Shown here one piece after another: positions 51,865 through 59,479 of a stretch of DNA of 64,000 bases. The notes under the pieces were generated by a model. It was not told where the DNA came from. It did no database searches and saw only the letters and a list, made by a program, of their open reading frames with translations. Source of the DNA: UBA2638 sp046293135 (lineage in GTDB: Bacteria; Pseudomonadota; Alphaproteobacteria; Micavibrionales; Micavibrionaceae); NCBI GenBank assembly GCA_046293135.1, contig JBKBPR010000001.1, positions 496,001-560,000 of the forward strand, in the 5' to 3' direction. The number at the start of each line of letters is the position of its first letter. The stretch's first letter is position 1. The translations under genes were made by a program, and so were the position numbers.

Positions 51865-53790
51865 ATGTCGATTCATCAACGGTTTTTAGACGATATTCGG
51901 GCGCGGTTGATCCTGTCCGAAGTGATCGGGCAGCGTATCCCCGTGACGCGGGCGGGGCGTGAGCATAAGGCGTGTTGTCCGTTCCATAAGGAAAAAACCC
52001 CGTCCTTTACCATCAATGATGACAAGCAATTCTATCACTGTTTCGGCTGCGGGGCGCATGGTGATGTGATTAACTTCGTGATGCAGCATGACAATCTGCC
52101 CTTTCCCGAAACGGTTGAGCTATTGGCGGCGCAAGCGGGGCTGCAAGTGCCGCAATCTTCCCCGCAGGATCGCCAGAAAGCCAAAGAAGAGAAGGATTTA
52201 TATTCCCTGATGGGGGAGACGGCGCAATGGTTTTCCGAGCGGTTGTTCGACCCTGCGCACAAGGATGTGCTCGGCTATGTGCGGGAGCGCGGCTTGCGCG
52301 AGGATACGATCAACGGTTTCAGGCTGGGCTTTGCGCCGAACGATCATCAGGCGCTCAGGACGCATCTAAAGGGCAGGGGCTATAGTGATTCGCAGATGAT
52401 CGCGGTCGGTGTCGTGAAAAAGGGCAAGGACGGCAAAGAGCCTTATGTCTTTTTCAGGGAGCGGGTGATGGTTCCGGTGCTTGATCGCCGTGGCCGCGTT
52501 GTCGCCTTTGGCGGGCGTATCCTGCCCGATCATATGCGCCGCCCCGATCATGGTTCCAGCTTTGTGCCGGCCAAATATATGAACTCCTCGGAAACCCCGA
52601 TCTTTAACAAGAGCAATATCCTCTATGGAGCGCCGCAAGCGCGGCAAGCGGCAGGAGACGGGCAGGTTTTGTTCGTGGTTGAGGGGTATTTTGATGTGAT
52701 TGCCTGTCATCAGGCGGGCTTTCGCGGCGCGGTGGCGCCGATGGGCACGGCCTTGACCGAAGAGCAGATGATTTTGCTCTGGAAGATGGGCGTAAACCCC
52801 GATATGGCGCCGATTTTATGCTTTGATGGTGATGCGGCGGGGCGCAGAGCCGCCGAGCGCGCCGCCGAGCGCGTTTTGCCGCTGCTATCTGCCGGAAAAA
52901 CCGTGCGCTTTGCCTTCCTGCCCGATGGCGAAGACCCAGACAGCCTGATTAAGGGCGCGGGCAAGGCCGCTTTTGCCAAGGTGCTCAATGGCGCTATTCC
53001 GATGATCGAGTTTTTGTGGCAAATGCATGTCGCGGGGCGCAATTTTGAAACCCCCGAATCAAGGGCGGCGCTGATGAAAACGCTTAATGATGCGGTGGCG
53101 CGTATTCAAGACCGCGAAGTGCAGCGCCATTATGATTATTTGCTGCGTCAGAAAATCTCGGCGGCATTTTTCACCGCGCCGAACAGGGGTCGCGGCCAGC
53201 AAGGGCGCGGCGGCGCTGACCGCTCAGGCACAAGAAGTGCTCTAGGGCGTAATAATAGTAGTTTCGGCACTGGTTACGGCGGCGGCGGCGCGCAAAAAAG
53301 CAAAACGGGCGCAATGCTCGGTGCGCCGCTGCGCTCCCCGCGCGGACGCTCGAAAGATGTGCAAATTCGCATTCTGATTGCCGCCTTGTTCAACCATAAC
53401 GGCCTGTTTGAAGAGGTTGAGGAGCAATTTGCGCGGCTTTTGATAGACAATGAGGAGCTTGATCGCTTGCGCCGCATCATGCTGGACTATTTCCATACGC
53501 AAGAAGAGCTTGACCTTGAGGGGTTGAGCCATCATATCAATTATCACGGGTATGAGCGGTTATTGTATCAAATTCTCTCCCCCGCGACCTATACGCATGG
53601 GAAATTCAGCGGGCCGTTTGAAATCGAGCTATTCGATGTGAAACAAAAATGGCTGGCGCTGTTTGAAACCATGGAAACGGCGGGGCTGAACCACGAAATT
53701 AAAGCGGGATGGAAGCGGGCATTTGAGGATTCCAGCGAGGACGAAGAAAATAAGGTCAGACAAATTTTGATTGAACAATCTTCGCAATAA
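51865..53790 (+). CDS. dnaG: DNA primase
   Basis: Makes RNA primers at the replication fork. The N-terminal CHC2 zinc domain has C38, H41, C59 and C62 (CCPFHKEKTPSFTI, YHCFGCGAHGDVINF). The catalytic core shows RNA-polymerase motif FRERVMVPVLDRRGRVVAFGGRIL and the TOPRIM sequence VVEGYFDVIACHQAG plus DGDAAGRRAA. The linker near 440-500 is Gly/Arg-rich, and the C-terminal ~130 residues are the DnaB-interaction domain. 641 residues. rpoD follows after ~100 bp. Confidence 0.97.
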   Translation: MSIHQRFLDDIRARLILSEVIGQRIPVTRAGREHKACCPFHKEKTPSFTINDDKQFYHCFGCGAHGDVINFVMQHDNLPFPETVELLAAQAGLQVPQSSPQDRQKAKEEKDLYSLMGETAQWFSERLFDPAHKDVLGYVRERGLREDTINGFRLGFAPNDHQALRTHLKGRGYSDSQMIAVGVVKKGKDGKEPYVFFRERVMVPVLDRRGRVVAFGGRILPDHMRRPDHGSSFVPAKYMNSSETPIFNKSNILYGAPQARQAAGDGQVLFVVEGYFDVIACHQAGFRGAVAPMGTALTEEQMILLWKMGVNPDMAPILCFDGDAAGRRAAERAAERVLPLLSAGKTVRFAFLPDGEDPDSLIKGAGKAAFAKVLNGAIPMIEFLWQMHVAGRNFETPESRAALMKTLNDAVARIQDREVQRHYDYLLRQKISAAFFTAPNRGRGQQGRGGADRSGTRSALGRNNSSFGTGYGGGGAQKSKTGAMLGAPLRSPRGRSKDVQIRILIAALFNHNGLFEEVEEQFARLLIDNEELDRLRRIMLDYFHTQEELDLEGLSHHINYHGYERLLYQILSPATYTHGKFSGPFEIELFDVKQKWLALFETMETAGLNHEIKAGWKRAFEDSSEDEENKVRQILIEQSSQ

Positions 53791-53892
53791 TCGTGATATA
53801 ACTTTTTTCTTTGTAATCTTGATGGTTTTTTGGCATCAAGCACTTTGAAATAATTGGATTTTGAGATTAAATAGACGAATCGGATTGAAGTA

Positions 53893-55851
53893 ATGGCAGC
53901 CAAAGCAGCAAATAAAATTGGAAATCTTGCAGTGAGCGATAAAGAAAACAGCAATAATGAAGAAGGTCAAAGCACCGTTCCGAAGGGATCGTTCGCGACA
54001 ATCGTAAAGCGTCTGGTTGCAAAAGCCAAGGAACGCGGATTTATCACCTATGACGAGTTGAACAACTCCCTTCCGGCTGAGGAGTTTTCCTCCGAGCAGA
54101 TCGAAGATGCCATGGCGACATTCTCCGATATCGGGATTCAGATCGTCGAGAGCGAAGATGATGTCAGCGATGATGAGAGCGAATCAGAGGGCGGCGACTA
54201 TAAATCGGGCGGAAATATCGCCGATGATGATACCGGGCGTACCGATGATCCGGTGCGGATGTATCTGCGCGAAATGGGCGCGGTTGAGCTGCTCTCGCGC
54301 GAAGGGGAAATCGCGATTGCCAAGCGTATCGAGGCTGGCCGCGAATTGATGATTGGCGGAATTTGCGAAAGCCCGCTGGCGATTGAATCGATCATTGCAT
54401 GGTATGAAGCGCTGCAAGTCGGAAATATTATGCTGCGCGATGTGATTGACCTTGATGCAACCTACAGCGACGGGCCTGAGGGCGATGTCGATGAGGATGA
54501 TGAGGGCAAATCCGCTGATTCTGATGATGAGGAGGGCGATAGCTCCGCAAGCGGCGGTGATGATGGCGATGACGAAGAAAGCAATATGTCGCTTTCAGCC
54601 ATGGAAGAGGAGCTGGCGCCGCAGGTCTTGGAGAATTTCTCGAAAATTCAGAAAACCTACAAGAAAATGCAAAAAGTCCAGCAAGAGCGTCTGGACGCGC
54701 TGCAAAATGGTGATGAGCCGAAGGCTGCGACCAATAAGAAGTATAACGAACTCAAAGAGGAAATGGTCGGGTTGATGAATGAGGTACGCCTCAACAATGC
54801 CCGTATCGAGCAGTTGATCGACCGTTTGTACAGCATCAACCGCGAGTTGGTGAGCCTAGAGGGGCGGATGCTGCGCTTGGCGACGGATTGCGGCGTAAAC
54901 CGTGAGGATTTCCTCAAGAATTATTATGGTTCGGAGCTTGATCCGGGCTGGCTCGATCAGGTCGGCAAGCTCAAAACCAAGGGCTGGGCGAAATTCGTTG
55001 AAAAGCACGAAGATCAGGTTGTGAAGATGCGGGAGCAGATTGCACTGGTTTCCGAAGAAACGATGCTGCCGATCAAGGAATGGCGACGGATTATCGGCAC
55101 AGTGCAAAAGGGCGAAAAAGAAGCCGCTCGCGCCAAAAAAGAGATGGTCGAGGCCAATTTGCGTCTTGTGATCTCGATTGCCAAGAAATACACCAATCGC
55201 GGTTTGCAGTTCCTCGACCTCATTCAGGAGGGGAATATCGGCCTGATGAAGGCGGTGGACAAGTTCGAATATCGCCGCGGCTATAAATTCTCGACCTATG
55301 CGACATGGTGGATCAGGCAGGCCATTACCCGCTCGATCGCCGATCAGGCGCGCACGATCCGTATTCCGGTGCATATGATTGAAACCATCAATAAAATGGT
55401 GCGGACCAGCCGCCAGATGATGCACGAGATTGGCCGTGAGCCGACCCCTGAAGAGTTGGCGGAGCGTTTGCACATGCCGCTGGATAAGGTGCGTAAGGTG
55501 CTGAAAATCGCGAAAGAGCCTGTATCGCTCGAAACGCCGATTGGTGATGAGGAGGACTCATCCTTAGGTGATTTCATTGAGGATAAAAACGCGCTCTTGC
55601 CCGTTGACAGCGCGATTCACTCCAATTTGCGTGAAACGACGACCCGTGTGCTGGCCTCTCTCACCCCGCGGGAGGAGCGTGTCTTGCGGATGCGTTTCGG
55701 GATCGGGATGAACACCGATCACACCTTGGAGGAGGTCGGGCAGCAATTCAACGTAACGCGTGAGCGTATTCGTCAGATTGAGGCCAAGGCTCTGCGCAAA
55801 CTCAAGCACCCAAGCCGCAGCCGCAAGCTTCGTAGTTTCCTGGATACTTAG
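53893..55851 (+). CDS. rpoD: primary sigma factor RpoD
   Basis: Housekeeping sigma-70, 652 residues. Region 1.1 (about 20-75), region 1.2 from TDDPVRMYLREMGAVELLSREGEIAIAKRIEAGRE, a highly acidic non-conserved insertion (about 190-240, runs of Asp/Glu/Ser), region 2 (EANLRLVISIAKKYTNRGLQFLDLIQEGNIGLMKAVDKFEYRRGYKFSTYATWWIRQAITRSIADQARTIRIPVHM) and region 4.2 near the end (HTLEEVGQQFNVTRERIRQIEAKALRKLKHPSRSRKL). Downstream of dnaG in a conserved order. Confidence 0.98.
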   Translation: MAAKAANKIGNLAVSDKENSNNEEGQSTVPKGSFATIVKRLVAKAKERGFITYDELNNSLPAEEFSSEQIEDAMATFSDIGIQIVESEDDVSDDESESEGGDYKSGGNIADDDTGRTDDPVRMYLREMGAVELLSREGEIAIAKRIEAGRELMIGGICESPLAIESIIAWYEALQVGNIMLRDVIDLDATYSDGPEGDVDEDDEGKSADSDDEEGDSSASGGDDGDDEESNMSLSAMEEELAPQVLENFSKIQKTYKKMQKVQQERLDALQNGDEPKAATNKKYNELKEEMVGLMNEVRLNNARIEQLIDRLYSINRELVSLEGRMLRLATDCGVNREDFLKNYYGSELDPGWLDQVGKLKTKGWAKFVEKHEDQVVKMREQIALVSEETMLPIKEWRRIIGTVQKGEKEAARAKKEMVEANLRLVISIAKKYTNRGLQFLDLIQEGNIGLMKAVDKFEYRRGYKFSTYATWWIRQAITRSIADQARTIRIPVHMIETINKMVRTSRQMMHEIGREPTPEELAERLHMPLDKVRKVLKIAKEPVSLETPIGDEEDSSLGDFIEDKNALLPVDSAIHSNLRETTTRVLASLTPREERVLRMRFGIGMNTDHTLEEVGQQFNVTRERIRQIEAKALRKLKHPSRSRKLRSFLDT

Positions 55852-55861
55852 GGGTTTTTCT

Positions 55862-56170
55862 ATGGATAATCTTGTACCTCTATGGAAAAGATTATTGGAT
55901 CACCTTGATGGGAAATTTAATATCAAGCCAATAGGGCTTTCCGAAGACCCGGTGAATGATACGCGCGTTATAGCAGCGTCGATGATATGGTTTACAGGTA
56001 GCGATGGTGGCGATGGTGATGCGATGCTCATGCGCAAGATTGTGAGTAAAATGATAGCTGATTTTGAGGCTTCAGCAGCCCCCTCGGATCATCGACAAGC
56101 TTTTATTGAAATTGCTCAAGAATCTCTGTTGTTTTTAGATCAGCAGTCGCCAGCCCAGAATTTAACATAA
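55862..56170 (+). CDS. uncharacterised protein after rpoD
   Basis: 102 residues, not recognised. The ATG at 55862 has GGGG ~8 bases upstream, directly following the rpoD stop, so it may be read through from rpoD. The protein (MDNLVPLWKRLLDHLDGKF...) looks helical and soluble, with an acidic middle and a hydrophobic helix near the C-terminus (AFIEIAQESLLFLDQ). There is no signal peptide. No known motif. Confidence 0.6.
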   Translation: MDNLVPLWKRLLDHLDGKFNIKPIGLSEDPVNDTRVIAASMIWFTGSDGGDGDAMLMRKIVSKMIADFEASAAPSDHRQAFIEIAQESLLFLDQQSPAQNLT

Positions 56171-56224
56171 AGTTAATATTTTTTATGTTACACTTTTCCT
56201 GAATTTTTAGGAAAGGCTGATTGT

Positions 56225-56608
56225 ATGAGTTTATCACCGAATTTTAATGCTGCGGATCGCACTTACGGCAATTTTCAGCAGCGTGTTGAGAAGCTTTTTT
56301 CCGGCAAGCCGATTGAAGCTGATTTTGTGTTGAATGTTGTTCGGGACTTTTCGAATTATGATTTGGGGCCTCATTCCATGACGGAGACCAAAGCTTTGGC
56401 GGCGTTGCTGCGTGAGCAAATCGCAAGCGGACAGATTACCATGGACAATGAACACGGCGCCGCGGATGTGTTAAACGAAGTCTTGTCGAGTATGGAAAAA
56501 TTCGGCGATGTCCCGAAAAATTATCTTGCTCAGGAAAATGATCGTATTTTAAGAGCTATCCTGTCCCAACCTGACACACAACCATCCGAACCCGAAGCGG
56601 GGCTGTAA
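56225..56608 (+). CDS. uncharacterised protein
   Basis: 127 residues, not recognised. It begins MSLSPNFNAADRTYGNFQQRVEKLF and is helical and acidic, ending with an acidic Pro/Glu tail. GGAAAGG lies ~12 bases before the ATG. It is the last chromosomal gene before the tRNA and the satellite island, on the same strand as the preceding unknown gene and 54 bp after it. No cysteine, membrane segment or known motif is visible. Confidence 0.65.
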   Translation: MSLSPNFNAADRTYGNFQQRVEKLFSGKPIEADFVLNVVRDFSNYDLGPHSMTETKALAALLREQIASGQITMDNEHGAADVLNEVLSSMEKFGDVPKNYLAQENDRILRAILSQPDTQPSEPEAGL

Positions 56609-56659
56609 GAAAACTTAAGCTTGATTAGAGAGCTTTATTGCTGTTAAGAATGATAGCAG

Positions 56660-56736
56660 GGGCCAGTAGCTCAGTTGGTTAGAGCAGTCCGCTCATAACG
56701 GATTGGTCGCTGGTTCAAGTCCGGCCTGGCCCACCA
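56660..56736 (+). tRNA. tRNA with CAU anticodon, probably tRNA-Ile2
   Basis: A 77-nt cloverleaf: acceptor GGGCCAG/CTGGCCC with encoded ACCA, D arm GCTC...GAGC, anticodon stem GTCCG/CGGAT (one G-T) with loop CTCATAA, and T arm GCTGG-TTCAAGT-CCGGC (one mismatch-like G-C/G-T pairing). The TTGGTCGCTGGTTCAAGTC stretch resembles bacterial tRNA-Ile(CAU), whose C34 is changed to lysidine by TilS; elongator tRNA-Met is not excluded. Its 3' end is the integration target of the adjacent satellite island. Confidence 0.9.
56723..56736 (+). other. attL: island integration site in the tRNA 3' end
   Basis: GGCCTGGCCCACCA ends the tRNA, and a near copy, GGCCTGGCCACCA (one C fewer), is at 63531-63543. The integrase gene begins 175 bp further on, the classical layout for tRNA-targeting integrases. 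Confidence 0.6.
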
Positions 56737-56859
56737 CCTTCCCTTTCGCCACAATTCATAATCGTTCGCTATTGACCTTAAAGATCTTGTGAATCAAGGG
56801 CTTTTATTTTATCTTCATTCGTAGATGTTCTCTGAAAATTGTCTACAACCGCAAAATTA

Positions 56860-56909
56860 GGGGGCATAAGTGGGGGCATGCCCCCAAATAGCAAAATGGA
56901 GATGCCCCC
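56860..56909. repeat. GGGGGCAT repeats before the integrase gene
   Basis: Two direct copies (56860-56867, 56872-56879; 12 bp period) form GGGGGCATAAGTGGGGGCAT. Two inverted copies follow at 56878-56885 and 56902-56909; the first overlaps to give the palindrome GGGGGCATGCCCCC. A fifth copy is inside the integrase gene at 56981-56988. They are candidates for arm-type integrase sites. Confidence 0.6.
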
Positions 56910-56911
56910 AA

Positions 56912-58147
56912 ATGCCGTTAAACAATACGCAGGTCAACAGTTCCAAGCCAAAAGACAAACCTTATAAAATGGCCGATGGTGGGGGCATGTATCTTGAGAT
57001 TATGCCGAACGGCTCAAAATACTGGCGTATGAAATACCGTTGGCTTGGGAAGGAAAAGCGTCTGGCCTTGGGCATATATCCAACTATTGGCCTTGCACAA
57101 GCCAGAGAGCGCAGGGAAGAGGCCAAAAAGCTGCTTGCCAACCAGATAGACCCGTCCGAGCATAAAAAGGCAGTCAAGAAGACAGCCCTGATAGAAGCTG
57201 AAAATACATTCAAGGCTGTGGCGCTGGAATGGTTCGAAGTTCAAAAAGACCGCTGGAGCAAAAGTTACGGCGATAAAATCTTGCGCCGCCTTGAAATGCA
57301 TGCGTTTCCTTATATCGGCAATAGGCCAATATCTCAAATTACGCCGCCTGAACTACTGGATTGTTTACGCAAAGTAGAAAAATCAGGGGCGCTGGATATG
57401 GCCGGACGCGCTAAACAGGTATGCGGGCAGGTTTTCCGGTATGGCATTCAGACGGGAAAATGTGAGCGTGACCCTTCCAATGATCTCAGGGGAGCGCTCA
57501 AAACAGCCAAAACAGAGAATTTCAGAACAATAGATATTAAGGACTTGCCTGGCTTTCTTGATGCGCTGGAAAGAAATGAAGCCCGATTGTTTGAAAGAAC
57601 GCGCCGCGCTATCTGGTTATCCCTTTATACATTTTGCCGTCCGGGGGAGATACGCCAAGCAAAATGGGCTGATATTGATATGGAGCGGGGCATCTGGACA
57701 ATTCCATCCAGCATGATGAAGGCTAGACGGGATCATATTGTCCCGCTTTCCAAACAATCTATTGCAGTGCTTAAAGCCCAGTATGAAGAAACAGGACATA
57801 TCAATTCTGATTATGTGTTTCCCTCACAGATACACCCCAGAAAGCCCATGAGTGATGGAACTGTAAACCGCGCCATAGAGCGCCTTGGTTATGGTGAAAC
57901 GATGGTTGCGCATGGCGTGAGAGCATTGGCACGCACGACTATTCGAGAAAGGCTAGGCTATGATAGTGAAATCATTGAAAAACAACTAGCTCATAAAACA
58001 AAAAACCCACTTGGTGAAAGTTATGACCGCACGCAGTTTTTAGACCAGCGCATTCACATGATGCAGGATTGGACAGATTATTTGGATGATATGGCTAACA
58101 AAGGCAGGGTTATTCAAGGACATTTCAGGAAAAGAGATGCATCATGA
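56912..58147 (+). CDS. int: P4-type tyrosine integrase
   Basis: 411 residues. The N-terminal arm-DNA-binding (DUF4102-like) domain is DKPYKMADGGGMYLEIMPNGSKYWRMKYRWLGKEKRLALGIYPTIGLAQARE, and a core-binding domain covers about 95-190. The catalytic set is R in RPGEIRQAKW, K in MKARRDH, H-x-x-R in VAHGVRALART, H in LAHKTKN and the Tyr in ESYDRTQF. The start at ATG 56912 has GGAG ~10 bases upstream; a GTG start 14 codons earlier would run through the repeats. It should mediate insertion and excision at the tRNA. The next gene overlaps its stop by 4 bp. Confidence 0.96.
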   Translation: MPLNNTQVNSSKPKDKPYKMADGGGMYLEIMPNGSKYWRMKYRWLGKEKRLALGIYPTIGLAQARERREEAKKLLANQIDPSEHKKAVKKTALIEAENTFKAVALEWFEVQKDRWSKSYGDKILRRLEMHAFPYIGNRPISQITPPELLDCLRKVEKSGALDMAGRAKQVCGQVFRYGIQTGKCERDPSNDLRGALKTAKTENFRTIDIKDLPGFLDALERNEARLFERTRRAIWLSLYTFCRPGEIRQAKWADIDMERGIWTIPSSMMKARRDHIVPLSKQSIAVLKAQYEETGHINSDYVFPSQIHPRKPMSDGTVNRAIERLGYGETMVAHGVRALARTTIRERLGYDSEIIEKQLAHKTKNPLGESYDRTQFLDQRIHMMQDWTDYLDDMANKGRVIQGHFRKRDAS

Positions 58148-58776
58148 CTTTGACAAAATCAAATTTAAGAGACGAGCTTAACCTTATGAATGCAAGTGAT
58201 GATGCAATAGAAGGTTTATTAAATGCGCTTTATCAGGCCAAACAGGAACATGAAGAATATCAAAATGCCTTTTATTCCCCCTACTGTAAAAAAGAGTATG
58301 AGAATATTTTACAATCTGCCCATGGTGGAATTGATAAACTTTTATATGCCCTAAAAAAGCTCCCCCACATCGATAGGGATGCATTGGACACCGTTTATTA
58401 TGAAGCAAATGGAGGCGATAATTTACTAATGAGCTTAGCCCGCACGGATGAAGAGCGTTCTAATTTTGAAGTCCTTGCAGATAAGATGAAAAGCACTTTA
58501 GAGCTACTTTTGAAAAACACAGGTAAGGCAGGAAAAAGGGAAACCACAGAGTTTATGGCTGGTATGATTGTTCTTGAAAAAGCGTTTACAGAAAACATAG
58601 AAAAAAGAAATATTTCTAAAGACCCCCATTCCGCTTTTTATAAGTACGTGAAATTATGGCGCACCCAAATTCTCAAAACCCCAGATCATGCGCCAGAAAA
58701 CCTAAACATCGAACGTCATATTGAAAAACTTATTAAAATATTGAAAACGAAAAAAAGCTGGACGATTAGGTTGTGA
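58144..58776 (+). CDS. uncharacterised island protein coupled to int
   Basis: 210 residues, not recognised. It overlaps the integrase stop by 4 bp (ATGA), so it is translationally coupled. The sequence is helical and charged with many Lys and Glu (TKSNLRDELNLMNASDDAIEGLLNALYQAKQEHEEY), with no membrane segment, HTH or catalytic motif that I can see. In P4-like satellites the slot beside int often holds accessory or anti-phage genes, so it is a candidate for one, without direct evidence. Confidence 0.7.
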   Translation: MTLTKSNLRDELNLMNASDDAIEGLLNALYQAKQEHEEYQNAFYSPYCKKEYENILQSAHGGIDKLLYALKKLPHIDRDALDTVYYEANGGDNLLMSLARTDEERSNFEVLADKMKSTLELLLKNTGKAGKRETTEFMAGMIVLEKAFTENIEKRNISKDPHSAFYKYVKLWRTQILKTPDHAPENLNIERHIEKLIKILKTKKSWTIRL

Positions 58777-58828
58777 TTTTTTCCAGAACCGCCCAGAGAC
58801 CCAATTTCTATTTTAGTTATATCCTCTA

Positions 58829-58858
58829 GTTAACGCGAGCAATCGCACAACCGTTAAC
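58829..58858. promoter_or_regulatory. inverted repeat upstream of the AlpA-like gene
   Basis: GTTAACG (58829-58835) and CGTTAAC (58852-58858), spacer 16 bp, arm centres 23 bp apart (about two turns). Both arms are perfect. It lies 13 bp before the ATG at 58872, between promoter-like AT-rich sequence and the AAGGA ribosome site. Confidence 0.5.
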
Positions 58859-58871
58859 GAAAGGACACTCA

Positions 58872-59066
58872 ATGTTGCCCGAACTTTTAACAATAAAAGA
58901 CTTTTCTCGTATCACCAATACCGGAGTAACCAAGATTTACTCTGAAATTCAAGCAGGGCGGTTAAAGGCCGTGAAGTATGGCCGTCATACGCGCATTCCC
59001 CGCGAAGCCATGCACGAATGGATTAACAGCCTGCCCGCTTTCGCAAACACGAAAACGGAGGCTTAA
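58872..59066 (+). CDS. AlpA/excisionase-type DNA-binding regulator
   Basis: 64 residues with a winged-helix excisionase/HTH_17 pattern: LLTIKDFSRITNTGVTKIYSEIQAGRLKAVKYGRHTRIPREAMHEWINSL. The helix-turn-helix is in the first 30 residues and RLKAVKYGRHTRIPR forms the wing. AAGGA precedes the ATG. In P4 and PICI elements AlpA-like proteins control int and replication or aid excision. The inverted repeat just upstream could be its own operator. The next gene begins 3 bp after its stop. Confidence 0.9.
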   Translation: MLPELLTIKDFSRITNTGVTKIYSEIQAGRLKAVKYGRHTRIPREAMHEWINSLPAFANTKTEA

Positions 59067-59069
59067 ATC

Positions 59070-59477
59070 ATGACAAAGCAAAAAAAAGGCCCCGGCGGCG
59101 GCAATCGCAAAGGGGCATTAGTAAGCTTGAATTCAGATTATGCCTTAAAAATCCTTAATGGCCAAGCTCAAAGCGGCTACTTTGTTGAACTTTCTTTCCG
59201 CAGAAACGAGGATGCTGAGCATGAATTACACTATGTAGGCGCAAGCGATGAGGCTCGGTCTTTATTGCTGATTGCTCGTCATAAGAAGGGCATTACACGG
59301 GCGGAAGCGCTGGGGGAGTATTGGATTCTGTGCCTCACTCAGCATGTTCGCTTTATTCGCAAACATTGCGTTTTTTTTAATGTCATTGATACAGAGCGCG
59401 TTGGCCCTAAAAGATATGCTCGCTATCATTTGCCAGAAGGCGTTTCAATTCGACTTTTTCAAAATGGAGGGCGATAA
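59070..59477 (+). CDS. uncharacterised island protein
   Basis: 135 residues, not recognised. It begins with a basic, Gly-rich stretch (MTKQKKGPGGGNRKGALVSL). The middle (HELHYVGASDEARSLLLIARHKKGITRAEALGEYWILCLTQHVRFIRKH) resembles a small helix-turn-helix or winged-helix fold, and the end (GPKRYARYHLPEGVSIRLF) is beta-rich. It lies 3 bp after the AlpA gene and 2 bp before the primase gene, in one tight operon, so it likely helps replication or its control. Confidence 0.75.
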   Translation: MTKQKKGPGGGNRKGALVSLNSDYALKILNGQAQSGYFVELSFRRNEDAEHELHYVGASDEARSLLLIARHKKGITRAEALGEYWILCLTQHVRFIRKHCVFFNVIDTERVGPKRYARYHLPEGVSIRLFQNGGR

Positions 59478-59479
59478 TC

